Origin: Cohnella sp. OV330
GTDB lineage: Bacteria > Bacillota > Bacilli > Paenibacillales > Paenibacillaceae
DNA: 64,000 nt
Reading direction: 5' to 3'
Assembly (NCBI RefSeq): GCF_900112065.1
Contig: NZ_FOKE01000005.1
Location: 248,001 to 312,000 of the forward strand
Under the pieces are notes generated by a model. It did no database searches, had not been told where the DNA came from, and saw only the letters and a list, made by a program, of their open reading frames with translations. The position numbers and the translations under genes were made by a program. Shown piece by piece: positions 24,842-33,084 of the stretch (within the stretch, counting starts at the first letter, position 1; every line of letters begins with the position of its first letter).

Positions 24842-27800
24842 CTATGGACGAATCAAAGCGTACAGCAGCTGCGTCGCCTCTGCGCGCGTGGCAGGCGCCT
24901 GCGGCGCAAAGCGGCTGCCCTCTCTGCCCTGCAGCAGACCGAGGCCCGCGGCCTCGCTCACGGCTTCTGCCGCCCAGGGCGAGATGTCGCCGGCATCCGC
25001 GAATGTCCCGGCCGTTGCAACAGCATGAGCCTCAACGGTTGCGCCGGAGGAGTCGCCATCTTGTACTTGCCGGGCGGCCTTCAAGTCGTAGGCGCGAATG
25101 AGCATCACGGCGAGCTCCTCCCGCGAGATCGGCGCATTCGGGGCGAACCCGTCGGCCCCCCTGCCCGTCACAAGCCCCTGCTCCGCGGCGGCAGTCACGT
25201 AACGCGCGTACCAGGATGCCGGATCGACGTCCGCGAATGAACCGGCCGCTTGCTGCGGCGCAAGGCCCAATCCGCGGACCAGCAGCGCGGCGAATTCGGC
25301 ACGCGTGACCGATGCGCCGGGGCGGAAAGCGCCGTTGCCCGCGCCTTCAACGTACAGCTTCGCCGCCATCTCCCGAATGACGCCGGCCGCCCAATGATCG
25401 GCCGGCACGTCGCCGAACGCGCGGTCCAGCTCCAGCACGGCGTAGACGCCTGGACCGGCGATGCCTGCCGTCACGCCGCCGCTTGCGAACTTGCCGGGAA
25501 CATAGGCCGGCTTGCCCGCGTCGTTCAGGCGATAAATGCCGCCTCCCGCAAAGTCGAAGCCCGCTGCCGTCTGGAGCGTCAGCGCCAGCGGCGCGCCAAA
25601 TTCGGACACCGTCTCGGCATTGCCGCCCGCCGGCATGACGGTCAGCTTCAAGGCGTACATCCCGCCCTTCAAGACAGCCTGTGCGTTAGCGGCCGCGCCC
25701 GCCTGCCCGACCATTCCGGCAGCCTGCGTGCGCTCGACCGGCCCCATGCCGACGGCGATCTCGCCGCCGTCCCGCTGCGCGGCCGGCAATCGGTCAAGCA
25801 GCGCCTTCAACGCAGCGGCCGGCAGCCCCAGCGAGATCGCGCCCGCATGGACGGTCAGTCCCCGCTCGGCGAGCGAAGCGGCAAGCTTGCCGGGCAGCAC
25901 GAACTCGCGCACGTCGTCCTTTAGTTCTACGGACGGGGCGCCCTGCGCCCCGCTCTTATCCAGCATGGCTTCGGTCAGTGTGACCTTCCCGTCCGCCGCC
26001 GTCCCGGGCACGCCGGAATTGGCAGGTCCGTTGCCAGGCTGGTTGCCGGGCTGCTGACCTGGCTGTTCGCCCGGTTGTTCGCCCGGCACCGCCGGCGCCG
26101 TCAATCGCAGCAGCTTGGACGCAGCAGGCGCCAGCGACAGCTGCAGCGTGCCGGTCGCCGCCGACGCTTCGCCCGTCCACAAATCCTTCGCCGCATACGT
26201 CAGCGAAGCGTCGAGGCCTGCGCGGCCGAGATCGATCGTCTTGTCCGCCGTAGCGCTCGCGCTGAAGTTGAACACGGCCAGATAATAATCTGCGCCGTCC
26301 TTCAGGACGAAGGCATCGGCCGCATTCGCGCCCGTGTTGCCCTCGAGCGGCCGGAACGCCTTCCCTTTCAGCGCAAGGGCTATCACTTCATAGTTGCCGT
26401 AGAGCGCCTCCATATAGCTCCTGGCCTTCGGATCGTTCACGTCGTCCGAGTCCAGCAGCACGGTGCCCGAGATGACGCCCGAATTGACGCGGCTCCGGGC
26501 CTCCTCCAAGCTGTCCGCGCGCGACAGCGCCAGATGATCCGGGTCCGTGTAACCATAGATCGTGCCGTTTTGCCAGAAGCCGTACGTGAGCGAATTCAGC
26601 TCGTACTCGGTCTCGTTGATCTTCCCGTACGTGTCGCATGAGATGCGTCTGGCGTGCGCGTACTGGCTCGGGAAGATCGGGGCGATCGATTCGCTGATGA
26701 ACATTTTACCGTCCAGCACCCGATTCACGTATGCCATGCCTTGGTTGTATGCCTGGATGCCGGTCGTGACGGCGGGATCGTAATGCTGTCCCTCGAGCGA
26801 TCCGTGCGTGAGGAAATCGAGCTTGATGTACGTGAAACCGAACGACTTGAACTTGTTCAGGTAGTAGTCCATGCGCAGCTTGGCGCCGGGATGCGTCACG
26901 TCGAGCGGATACGCGCCGTCGAGCGTCGGAAGCGGCTGCCCGGAGGCATCCTTCAGCACGATATCGCCGTAAGTGTATGCCCCGTCCGTGCCCTCGACCG
27001 GCTGGCTCATATTGTTGCCCCAGTAGACGAAAGGCGCCCAGTAGATGCCCGCATGCTGGCCGTTCGACTTGATCTTTGCCACCGCTTGGGCGAGCTGCTC
27101 GTCGTTCAGATTATCCCAATAAGAATCCATGTTGATATAAACGTCGCCGTCGTTGTTAAATGCGGTCAGCGTGTTTTTAAAGTAGTCCGAGACGTCCAGC
27201 ACGTTTTGCAAAGAAAGCGAGCTGCCGTAGGCGCCCCAGCTGTTCCAGCCGACGGGCACGCCATCCGGCAGGTCCGGGCCGAGCTCGAGCTTCGGCGCGA
27301 CGACCGCGTTCGCGTCGCCGTAAGCCGTCAGCCCGTCCCGGTAGTCCGCGAACGCGCCGACCATTACGGTCGGCGACGAGAGCTCGCTGCCAGCGATGCT
27401 GCCGTGCGGCTGCGAGTCGCGGGTCGCCGGCGTGGACGCGCCGCCGTATACCGTCAGCGCGTTCAGCCGGTCGGCCGCGCCCGTCCAGTCGATGCCCGTC
27501 TTCCAGACGTCGTGCGTCACGGAGCCGAGCACGAGTCCGGCGCGCGTCGAAGCGTTGTAGATCGCCGTCGCCTCGTAGCTCGTGTCGGACCGGTTCATCG
27601 GCTGCGCTTTGTAGCGAACCCAAGCATCGTTGTCAAAGGGTACGTTCAGAACCCGGTTGTCTGCGCTGACCCCGATGTCGACGCCGCTCTTGCGCTTCAG
27701 GGCGATCGGCGCCATGTAATTCGACGTCAGCGCCGTGTCGCCCGCGGCGTCCAGGCGGACGAGGAAGTAGGCTTTATTTTCATAGATTTTGTAAATTTGC

Positions 27801-29449
27801 GTGAGCGTCGGCTTCCCCGGTGACGTATGAACGAAAGCGATCTCGACGCCCTTGCCGAACACGTCCTCGATCGGCGTCGGCGCGCCCGCGAGCTCGTGAT
27901 GCGCGTATGCCTTCGTCTCCACCAGCTCGTCGCCTAGCTTCAAGGCGCCGTATACGCCCGACATCCGCTGGCCGAGCTTCCAGTCGTAGCCCGCATAACC
28001 GTTCTTGGCATTCAAACTTATGTCATACGCGCCGTTCGAGACCATCAGCCCGTACGTATATTGCGTCACGGATATCGCGCCGTAATCGGCCGTCGCGCCC
28101 GGATCGCCGAGCGTGCCGAGCTCTTCGTCCGGCGTGTCCGTCTCCGACGCCTTGGCAGGCTCGACGACGATCCGGTCGATGTCCGGCGCGTACCAATCGC
28201 CGTCAGAGACGGCGATCGTGTTGACGCCGGCCTGAAGAGACAGCTTCACGTCGACGGTGCCGACCGTACCCCAATCGGGCGTCTTCGGCGGCTCGATATA
28301 CTGGTCGGCGCCGTCGTTCGCGCGAATGCGGAAGCCGCGCGGATCGCCCGAGATATAGGAGACGCTGACCTTGTAATCGCCGGTCATCGGCGCCGCGATC
28401 CCGGTGAATACGATCGAGCTGCCCTGGTACAAGCCGCCCACTTTTTTGCCGCCCGAGGCCGCCGGGCTGTCGGAGACGCTCGCGTTTCCGCTCAGGACAT
28501 TGGCATCGTCCTCCGCTTCATAGCCGACCGTGAAGGGAATGACCTCGATCCGGTCGATGTCGGGCGAATACCAATCGTGATCGGAAAAGACAATCTCGTT
28601 GGCGCCTTTGCGCAGCTCCGCCGAAGCGTCGTAAGTTCCGACGGTATTCCAGTCGGCCGTTTTCGGCAGGTCCAGCATTTCGTCCCCGCCGTCGTTGACC
28701 TTCATATACACAGGACGCTGATCGCCTGAAATGTAATAGAGCCGGACGAGGTAGATGCCAGCCGCAGGCACGTCTACGTCCTTGAACGTCAGCGAGCTGC
28801 CCTGGTACAGATCGCCTACCTTCTTGCCGCCCGAGCTGACCGGGCTATCCGAGACGGATGCGTGTCCCGTCAGCACATTCTCCGGCGCTTCCGCTTCGAA
28901 GCTCGTGCCGGTCAGCTCCTTTTGCCAATCGTCGTCCGGCTCCTCGGCCCCCGGATCTTGACCCTCCACACGATCGCCGACGACGATCCGGTCGATATCC
29001 GGCGCATACCAGTTGTTGTCGTCGATCAGAATCGCATTGACGCCCGCCGTCAGCGGAAGCGTCAGCTCATAGCTGCCGACGGTATCCCAATCCGCCGTCT
29101 TGGGCGGATCCTCGTACTGTTTTTGCCCGCCGTTCGCACTGATGTTAAACGACCGCTGATCGCCGGAAACGTAGTACACGGTGATCTTGTAAGTGCCGTC
29201 GGCGTCGACGGCGACGCCGTTGAACCGGACGGAGCTGCCCTGGTACAAGCCGCCTACCTTCTTGCCGCCGGACGCCGCTTCGCTATCGGCAACCGCCGCG
29301 TTACCCGCCAGCGTATTCACAGGCGACTCGGCCTCGTAAACGTTCGCCACGGCGGCCAGCGCGCGAGGCGCGAAGCTCCCGCCTCCGCCCGCCGCAAGAC
29401 AGACCAGCAGAAACAGTAGCAAACCTTTCTTCCACAAGCGAATCAACAT
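24842..29449 (-). CDS. S-layer-anchored GH36-like galactosidase with three CBM35-like modules
   Basis: The 1535-residue protein has a signal peptide (residues 1-~33, ending APRALA), then three ~125-residue CBM35/malectin-like modules that share EAE, SGGKKVGxLYQGSS and WYxPDIDRI motifs. The GH36-like catalytic part follows with probable nucleophile D878 in YIKLDFLTHG and RRISCD after it. After a PGEQPGQQPG linker and a Gly/Ala-rich domain come three SLH domains (GDVPADHW, FADVDPASWY, FADAGDISPW) that tether it to the cell wall. It probably cleaves polymeric or oligomeric galactosides outside the cell. Start: ATG at 29449 or 29452 after GAGGGGG. Confidence 0.85.
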   Translation of the reverse strand: MLIRLWKKGLLLFLLVCLAAGGGGSFAPRALAAVANVYEAESPVNTLAGNAAVADSEAASGGKKVGGLYQGSSVRFNGVAVDADGTYKITVYYVSGDQRSFNISANGGQKQYEDPPKTADWDTVGSYELTLPLTAGVNAILIDDNNWYAPDIDRIVVGDRVEGQDPGAEEPDDDWQKELTGTSFEAEAPENVLTGHASVSDSPVSSGGKKVGDLYQGSSLTFKDVDVPAAGIYLVRLYYISGDQRPVYMKVNDGGDEMLDLPKTADWNTVGTYDASAELRKGANEIVFSDHDWYSPDIDRIEVIPFTVGYEAEDDANVLSGNASVSDSPAASGGKKVGGLYQGSSIVFTGIAAPMTGDYKVSVSYISGDPRGFRIRANDGADQYIEPPKTPDWGTVGTVDVKLSLQAGVNTIAVSDGDWYAPDIDRIVVEPAKASETDTPDEELGTLGDPGATADYGAISVTQYTYGLMVSNGAYDISLNAKNGYAGYDWKLGQRMSGVYGALKLGDELVETKAYAHHELAGAPTPIEDVFGKGVEIAFVHTSPGKPTLTQIYKIYENKAYFLVRLDAAGDTALTSNYMAPIALKRKSGVDIGVSADNRVLNVPFDNDAWVRYKAQPMNRSDTSYEATAIYNASTRAGLVLGSVTHDVWKTGIDWTGAADRLNALTVYGGASTPATRDSQPHGSIAGSELSSPTVMVGAFADYRDGLTAYGDANAVVAPKLELGPDLPDGVPVGWNSWGAYGSSLSLQNVLDVSDYFKNTLTAFNNDGDVYINMDSYWDNLNDEQLAQAVAKIKSNGQHAGIYWAPFVYWGNNMSQPVEGTDGAYTYGDIVLKDASGQPLPTLDGAYPLDVTHPGAKLRMDYYLNKFKSFGFTYIKLDFLTHGSLEGQHYDPAVTTGIQAYNQGMAYVNRVLDGKMFISESIAPIFPSQYAHARRISCDTYGKINETEYELNSLTYGFWQNGTIYGYTDPDHLALSRADSLEEARSRVNSGVISGTVLLDSDDVNDPKARSYMEALYGNYEVIALALKGKAFRPLEGNTGANAADAFVLKDGADYYLAVFNFSASATADKTIDLGRAGLDASLTYAAKDLWTGEASAATGTLQLSLAPAASKLLRLTAPAVPGEQPGEQPGQQPGNQPGNGPANSGVPGTAADGKVTLTEAMLDKSGAQGAPSVELKDDVREFVLPGKLAASLAERGLTVHAGAISLGLPAAALKALLDRLPAAQRDGGEIAVGMGPVERTQAAGMVGQAGAAANAQAVLKGGMYALKLTVMPAGGNAETVSEFGAPLALTLQTAAGFDFAGGGIYRLNDAGKPAYVPGKFASGGVTAGIAGPGVYAVLELDRAFGDVPADHWAAGVIREMAAKLYVEGAGNGAFRPGASVTRAEFAALLVRGLGLAPQQAAGSFADVDPASWYARYVTAAAEQGLVTGRGADGFAPNAPISREELAVMLIRAYDLKAARQVQDGDSSGATVEAHAVATAGTFADAGDISPWAAEAVSEAAGLGLLQGREGSRFAPQAPATRAEATQLLYALIRP

Positions 29450-29504
29450 CATCTTCCCCCTCGTTTTCCGTAGTGAAAGCGTCAACGCGGTCTGCGTTTC
29501 ATTC

Positions 29505-29571
29505 ATTATAGGAACGCCGCCGAGCCCGATTCCATAACTCGATTTACGGAAACGCAACGCTATTTAACGCA
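29505..29571 (-). promoter_or_regulatory. Wall-enzyme promoter: second copy of the shared element
   Basis: TATAAT (minus strand, 29505-29510) is again preceded by exactly 23 bp and then the 38-bp element (29534-29571), 31 of 38 bases identical to the copy at 24353-24390. No good -35 is present. The divergent regulator gene starts 85 bp away. Confidence 0.7.
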
Positions 29572-29655
29572 TTTGCGGTCCCGGGCATTGTTGAATCGGA
29601 GCATACCTTTTAAAATAAAACCTGCAACGGGAGTCTGAATGCGGAGGCGCCGGAC

Positions 29656-31215
29656 ATGTATCGAATCTTGCTTGTGGACGACGAAAAGCTGGAACTGGAA
29701 GCGGTTGCGCAATATGTCCGCTGGGCGGACATGGGTATAGCCGTGGCGGATACGGCCAAGAACGGCCGGGAGGCGCTTCAGAAAATGAGCCTGTGCAAGC
29801 CCGACATCATCCTGACGGACGTGCGAATGCCCGTCATGGACGGGCTCGAGTTCGCGCGCAAGGCCAAGCAGTTGGACAAACACGTCAAGATCGTGTTCCT
29901 GAGCGGGCACGACGAATTTCAATATATCAAAGCCGCGCTCGCCGTCGAGGCGGTCGGCTACCTGCTGAAGCCGATCGATCACGAGGAGCTGGCCGCGGTC
30001 ATGCAGCGGGTCATCCGCAAATGCGAAGAGGATAAGCAATTGCTCGGGTCCGCCGAAGGGCTGAAGGAGCGGCTCGTCCGCTCGCTTGCCTTCGAGACGG
30101 ACGCGGAGGTCCGCAGGGAGTGGATTCAGAAAATCCAGAGATTGCCCCGCCCGCTGCCCCTCGCGGGACGCTACGTTGTCGCTTATGCGAGCCTTCACGC
30201 CAAGTCGCCTGGCGCACGGCCAGCCGACCTGTTCGCGGACGTTCAGCATGCGCTCGGCCATCGGGGAGAACACCACTACGCTTGGTACCTGGACGAGGAG
30301 CGATTTTGCGCGATTTACTATGCGGAATCGTCCGCCGAAACGCCTGAGCAAGAAGAAGATGCGGCGTTCTGGAAGGCGCTAAGCGCCGAGTTCGCGTCCC
30401 GCGGCGCAGGTCTCGCCGTCGGACTCTCCGGAGAGGGGCGTCACCTGATCGACCTGCACGACCGCTTCGAAGAAGCCAAGCTTGCCCATGCTTCGCGCTT
30501 CTACGACATCGGCCGCGCCGCGGTGCTAGCCTACGGGCCATTCGAATCTCCGAAGAGGCCGACTGTCGATCCGGCGGCTGCCGCGGCAGCGATCGGATCG
30601 GCGATCTCCCATGCTAGGCTGAACGAGATCGACCGGCATGTCGCCGACTTTCTGGCGCCTTACGCGGCGAACCGAACGCCGCGCGAGATCATCGTTTCCG
30701 ATACCGCGCATCTATTGTCCGAGCTCGATCGGCAGTACGCGCCGCTGCTCGAAGCGACCGAAGGCGCCCGCGGCCGACAGGAAGCGAATTGGAAAAAAAT
30801 GATGGAGCCTGAGTCTCTGGCGGAGCTGCGCGAGCAGGTGTCCGCTTGGTGCCGGACGCTCGCAGGCATGATCGAAGCGCGCGAGCAAGACAAGCACATG
30901 CCGATCGTGCAGCGCGTCATCGAAGCGATCGACGCACGCTACAGCCAGCCGCTTACCGTCGAGCAGCTCGCTGCCGAAGTTTACCTTTCCCCTAACTATA
31001 TCCGCACGCTGTTCAAGGAGAAATCCGGGGAAACGATACTGGAATACTTGACAAAGGTAAGAATCAAGCGCGCTTCCGAGCTGCTCAAGGACAGGTCGCT
31101 CAGAGTGCACGAGATCTCCAAAGCGGTCGGTTATGAGAACGTATCGTATTTTTGCGCGCTGTTCCATAAGCACCGGGGCGTCACGCCCAACGATTATCGC
31201 AAAAAACTGCTTTAA
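29656..31215 (+). CDS. Response regulator with AraC-type DNA-binding domain (YesN type)
   Basis: The 519-residue protein has a receiver domain (residues 1-~120) with acidic D8/D9, phospho-acceptor D55 in ILTDVRMPV and K in LLKPIDHEE. A long middle region of unknown fold follows, and the C-terminal ~100 residues are an AraC double helix-turn-helix (LTVEQLAAEVYLSPNYIRTLFKE, then HEISKAVGYENVSYFCALFHK). It would activate transcription when phosphorylated by the kinase encoded next. GGAGG is eight bases upstream of the ATG. It lies divergent from the wall-anchored GH36 gene and probably acts on the shared 38-bp element. Confidence 0.93.
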   Translation: MYRILLVDDEKLELEAVAQYVRWADMGIAVADTAKNGREALQKMSLCKPDIILTDVRMPVMDGLEFARKAKQLDKHVKIVFLSGHDEFQYIKAALAVEAVGYLLKPIDHEELAAVMQRVIRKCEEDKQLLGSAEGLKERLVRSLAFETDAEVRREWIQKIQRLPRPLPLAGRYVVAYASLHAKSPGARPADLFADVQHALGHRGEHHYAWYLDEERFCAIYYAESSAETPEQEEDAAFWKALSAEFASRGAGLAVGLSGEGRHLIDLHDRFEEAKLAHASRFYDIGRAAVLAYGPFESPKRPTVDPAAAAAAIGSAISHARLNEIDRHVADFLAPYAANRTPREIIVSDTAHLLSELDRQYAPLLEATEGARGRQEANWKKMMEPESLAELREQVSAWCRTLAGMIEAREQDKHMPIVQRVIEAIDARYSQPLTVEQLAAEVYLSPNYIRTLFKEKSGETILEYLTKVRIKRASELLKDRSLRVHEISKAVGYENVSYFCALFHKHRGVTPNDYRKKLL

Positions 31216-31227
31216 GAAAGGACCGCC

Positions 31228-33003
31228 ATGCGCAGATTCCTCACCCGTAACCTGACGTCGCCTTTTCTGAATCTGAGCATGCGGGGCAAGCTGTTTTCGC
31301 TGTTCCTGCTCGTCGCCTTCATACCGCTGCTGTCGTTCGTCTTTTATTCCTACCATACGGTCAAGAGCCAGCTGATCCGGCAGACGTTCGCGAGCGCCGC
31401 GCTCATGACGTCCCAGATCAACAGCAACCTGGAGAACAAGCTGGACAATTACAACAAAATATCCGCGTCCCTCTATCTGGACGAGACGCTGCAAGATTAT
31501 TTGGTCAAGTCGTACCGGGACAATGCGGACTTCCTTGACGCCTACCGCTACATCGACAACGTCATGAACAACGTGCTCACGACCAATCCGGAGGTATTCG
31601 GGATCGCGATTTACACGACCAATGCGTCCATGCACCTCGACGACACGTTCATCAAGCCGCTGACCGACGTCATCGAGCAGAAGCCTTGGTTCCACAAGGT
31701 GCAGAACACTTACGGCAACGTCATCTTCACGATCACGCCAGCGCAGCCGGCCGATCCGCCGCGCAAAGCGACGCCGCCGATGTTCACGCTCGTCCGCTAT
31801 TTGAATTACAACAGCCTGAACTTTCCGTACGGCATTCTGGCGATCGACATTCAGGAATCCGAGCTTTACGCGCTGATCGACAAGGAGGACAAAGACAAGG
31901 ATATCTACATCGTCGACGAGCAGGGAACGATCGTGTCCGGTAAAGACAAAACCCGTCTGAACGCGAATATCGGGGAGTGGCTCGCGCTGCCTCGGGATAC
32001 GGAAGGCTCGGGCCGGTTCGAGACCATTTACGAAGGGGAAAAAGTGCTGGTCGTTTACAACGCGATCCGCAGCGGCTGGAAAACGATCTCCATCATTCCT
32101 TACAGCGGCTTCATGGAGGCTGCTAATCGGTCGACGCACCGTCTTCTCGTCATCGCCTCCGTCTGCCTGCTGCTTTGCATGGTGCTGATCTATGCGGTCG
32201 CCCGGCTCTCGACCAAGCGCATCGAGACGCTTCTTAAAAATATACGGCGCCTGGAGCGGGAGGACTTCGAGCTCGTCTCCATGAAGATGGGGCACGACGA
32301 GATCGGACAGATGTCGTTCGCGCTGAACAAGATGGCCGCCCGTTTCAAAAACTTGATCAACGAGGTTTACAAAAAGGAAATTTCCAAGCAAGAGGCGGAG
32401 CTCGGCATGCTGCAGGCGCAGATCAATCCGCATTTCCTGTACAACACGCTGGCTTCGATCTCCGCGCTCGCCATGAAAAACGACGACCGCCGCACGCAGG
32501 ACATGGTCTCCCATCTGGCCAAGTTCTACCGCATCTCCTTGAACAAAGGAAAAAGCATCGTCTCGCTGAACGAGGAGCTTAAGCTGACGCACAACTATAT
32601 CGCCATCCAGCAAATCCGCTATCAGGATCTGATTCACATCCATTACCGCATCGAGGACGACGTCCGCAGCTATCCGACCGTGAAGCTGACGCTGCAGCCT
32701 TTTATCGAAAACAGCATCCGCCACGGGCTGTGGGACGACGACTACGGCATCGGCATCGTGATCAAGGCGTACCGGAAAGACGGCGACATCTTCCTCGAGG
32801 TCATCGACGACGGCATGGGCATGCCTTGCGACAAGCCCGCAGGCGGCGCCTCGCTGCAGGAGCTCGGCTACGGCATTTCCAACGTCGACCAGCGGATCAA
32901 GCTCGCGTTCGGCGCGGAATACGGCGTCTCCATTTTCAGCCGCCCCGGCATCGGCACGCAGGTCGTCGTTCGGCTGCCGTCCGGCGGCGTCGCCGATGTC
33001 TAA
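31228..33003 (+). CDS. Sensor histidine kinase (YesM type)
   Basis: The 591-residue kinase has a helix at ~20-42, a large extracellular Cache-like sensor domain, a second helix at ~305-327, a HAMP domain, and a His_kinase module with H402 in QINPHFLYNTLASI. The ATPase domain has PFIENSIRHG and DDGMGM motifs. It starts 12 bases after the response regulator gene, with GAAAGGA upstream. Such pairs sense extracellular sugars or a binding protein and control neighbouring importers, which fits the galactoside genes here. Confidence 0.93.
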   Translation: MRRFLTRNLTSPFLNLSMRGKLFSLFLLVAFIPLLSFVFYSYHTVKSQLIRQTFASAALMTSQINSNLENKLDNYNKISASLYLDETLQDYLVKSYRDNADFLDAYRYIDNVMNNVLTTNPEVFGIAIYTTNASMHLDDTFIKPLTDVIEQKPWFHKVQNTYGNVIFTITPAQPADPPRKATPPMFTLVRYLNYNSLNFPYGILAIDIQESELYALIDKEDKDKDIYIVDEQGTIVSGKDKTRLNANIGEWLALPRDTEGSGRFETIYEGEKVLVVYNAIRSGWKTISIIPYSGFMEAANRSTHRLLVIASVCLLLCMVLIYAVARLSTKRIETLLKNIRRLEREDFELVSMKMGHDEIGQMSFALNKMAARFKNLINEVYKKEISKQEAELGMLQAQINPHFLYNTLASISALAMKNDDRRTQDMVSHLAKFYRISLNKGKSIVSLNEELKLTHNYIAIQQIRYQDLIHIHYRIEDDVRSYPTVKLTLQPFIENSIRHGLWDDDYGIGIVIKAYRKDGDIFLEVIDDGMGMPCDKPAGGASLQELGYGISNVDQRIKLAFGAEYGVSIFSRPGIGTQVVVRLPSGGVADV

Positions 33004-33026
33004 GCGCGGCAATCGGGCGTTCGATC

Positions 33027-33072
33027 AAAAAAGCCGCATCGGCAAGGATAACCTTGCCGATGCGGCCTTTTT
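33027..33072. terminator. Terminator between the kinase and GH36 genes
   Basis: GCCGCATCGGCAAGG (33033-33047) pairs perfectly with CCTTGCCGATGCGGC (33052-33066). A-run and T-run flank it, so it ends both convergent transcripts. Confidence 0.92.
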
Positions 33073-33084
33073 GTCGTGAAAATA

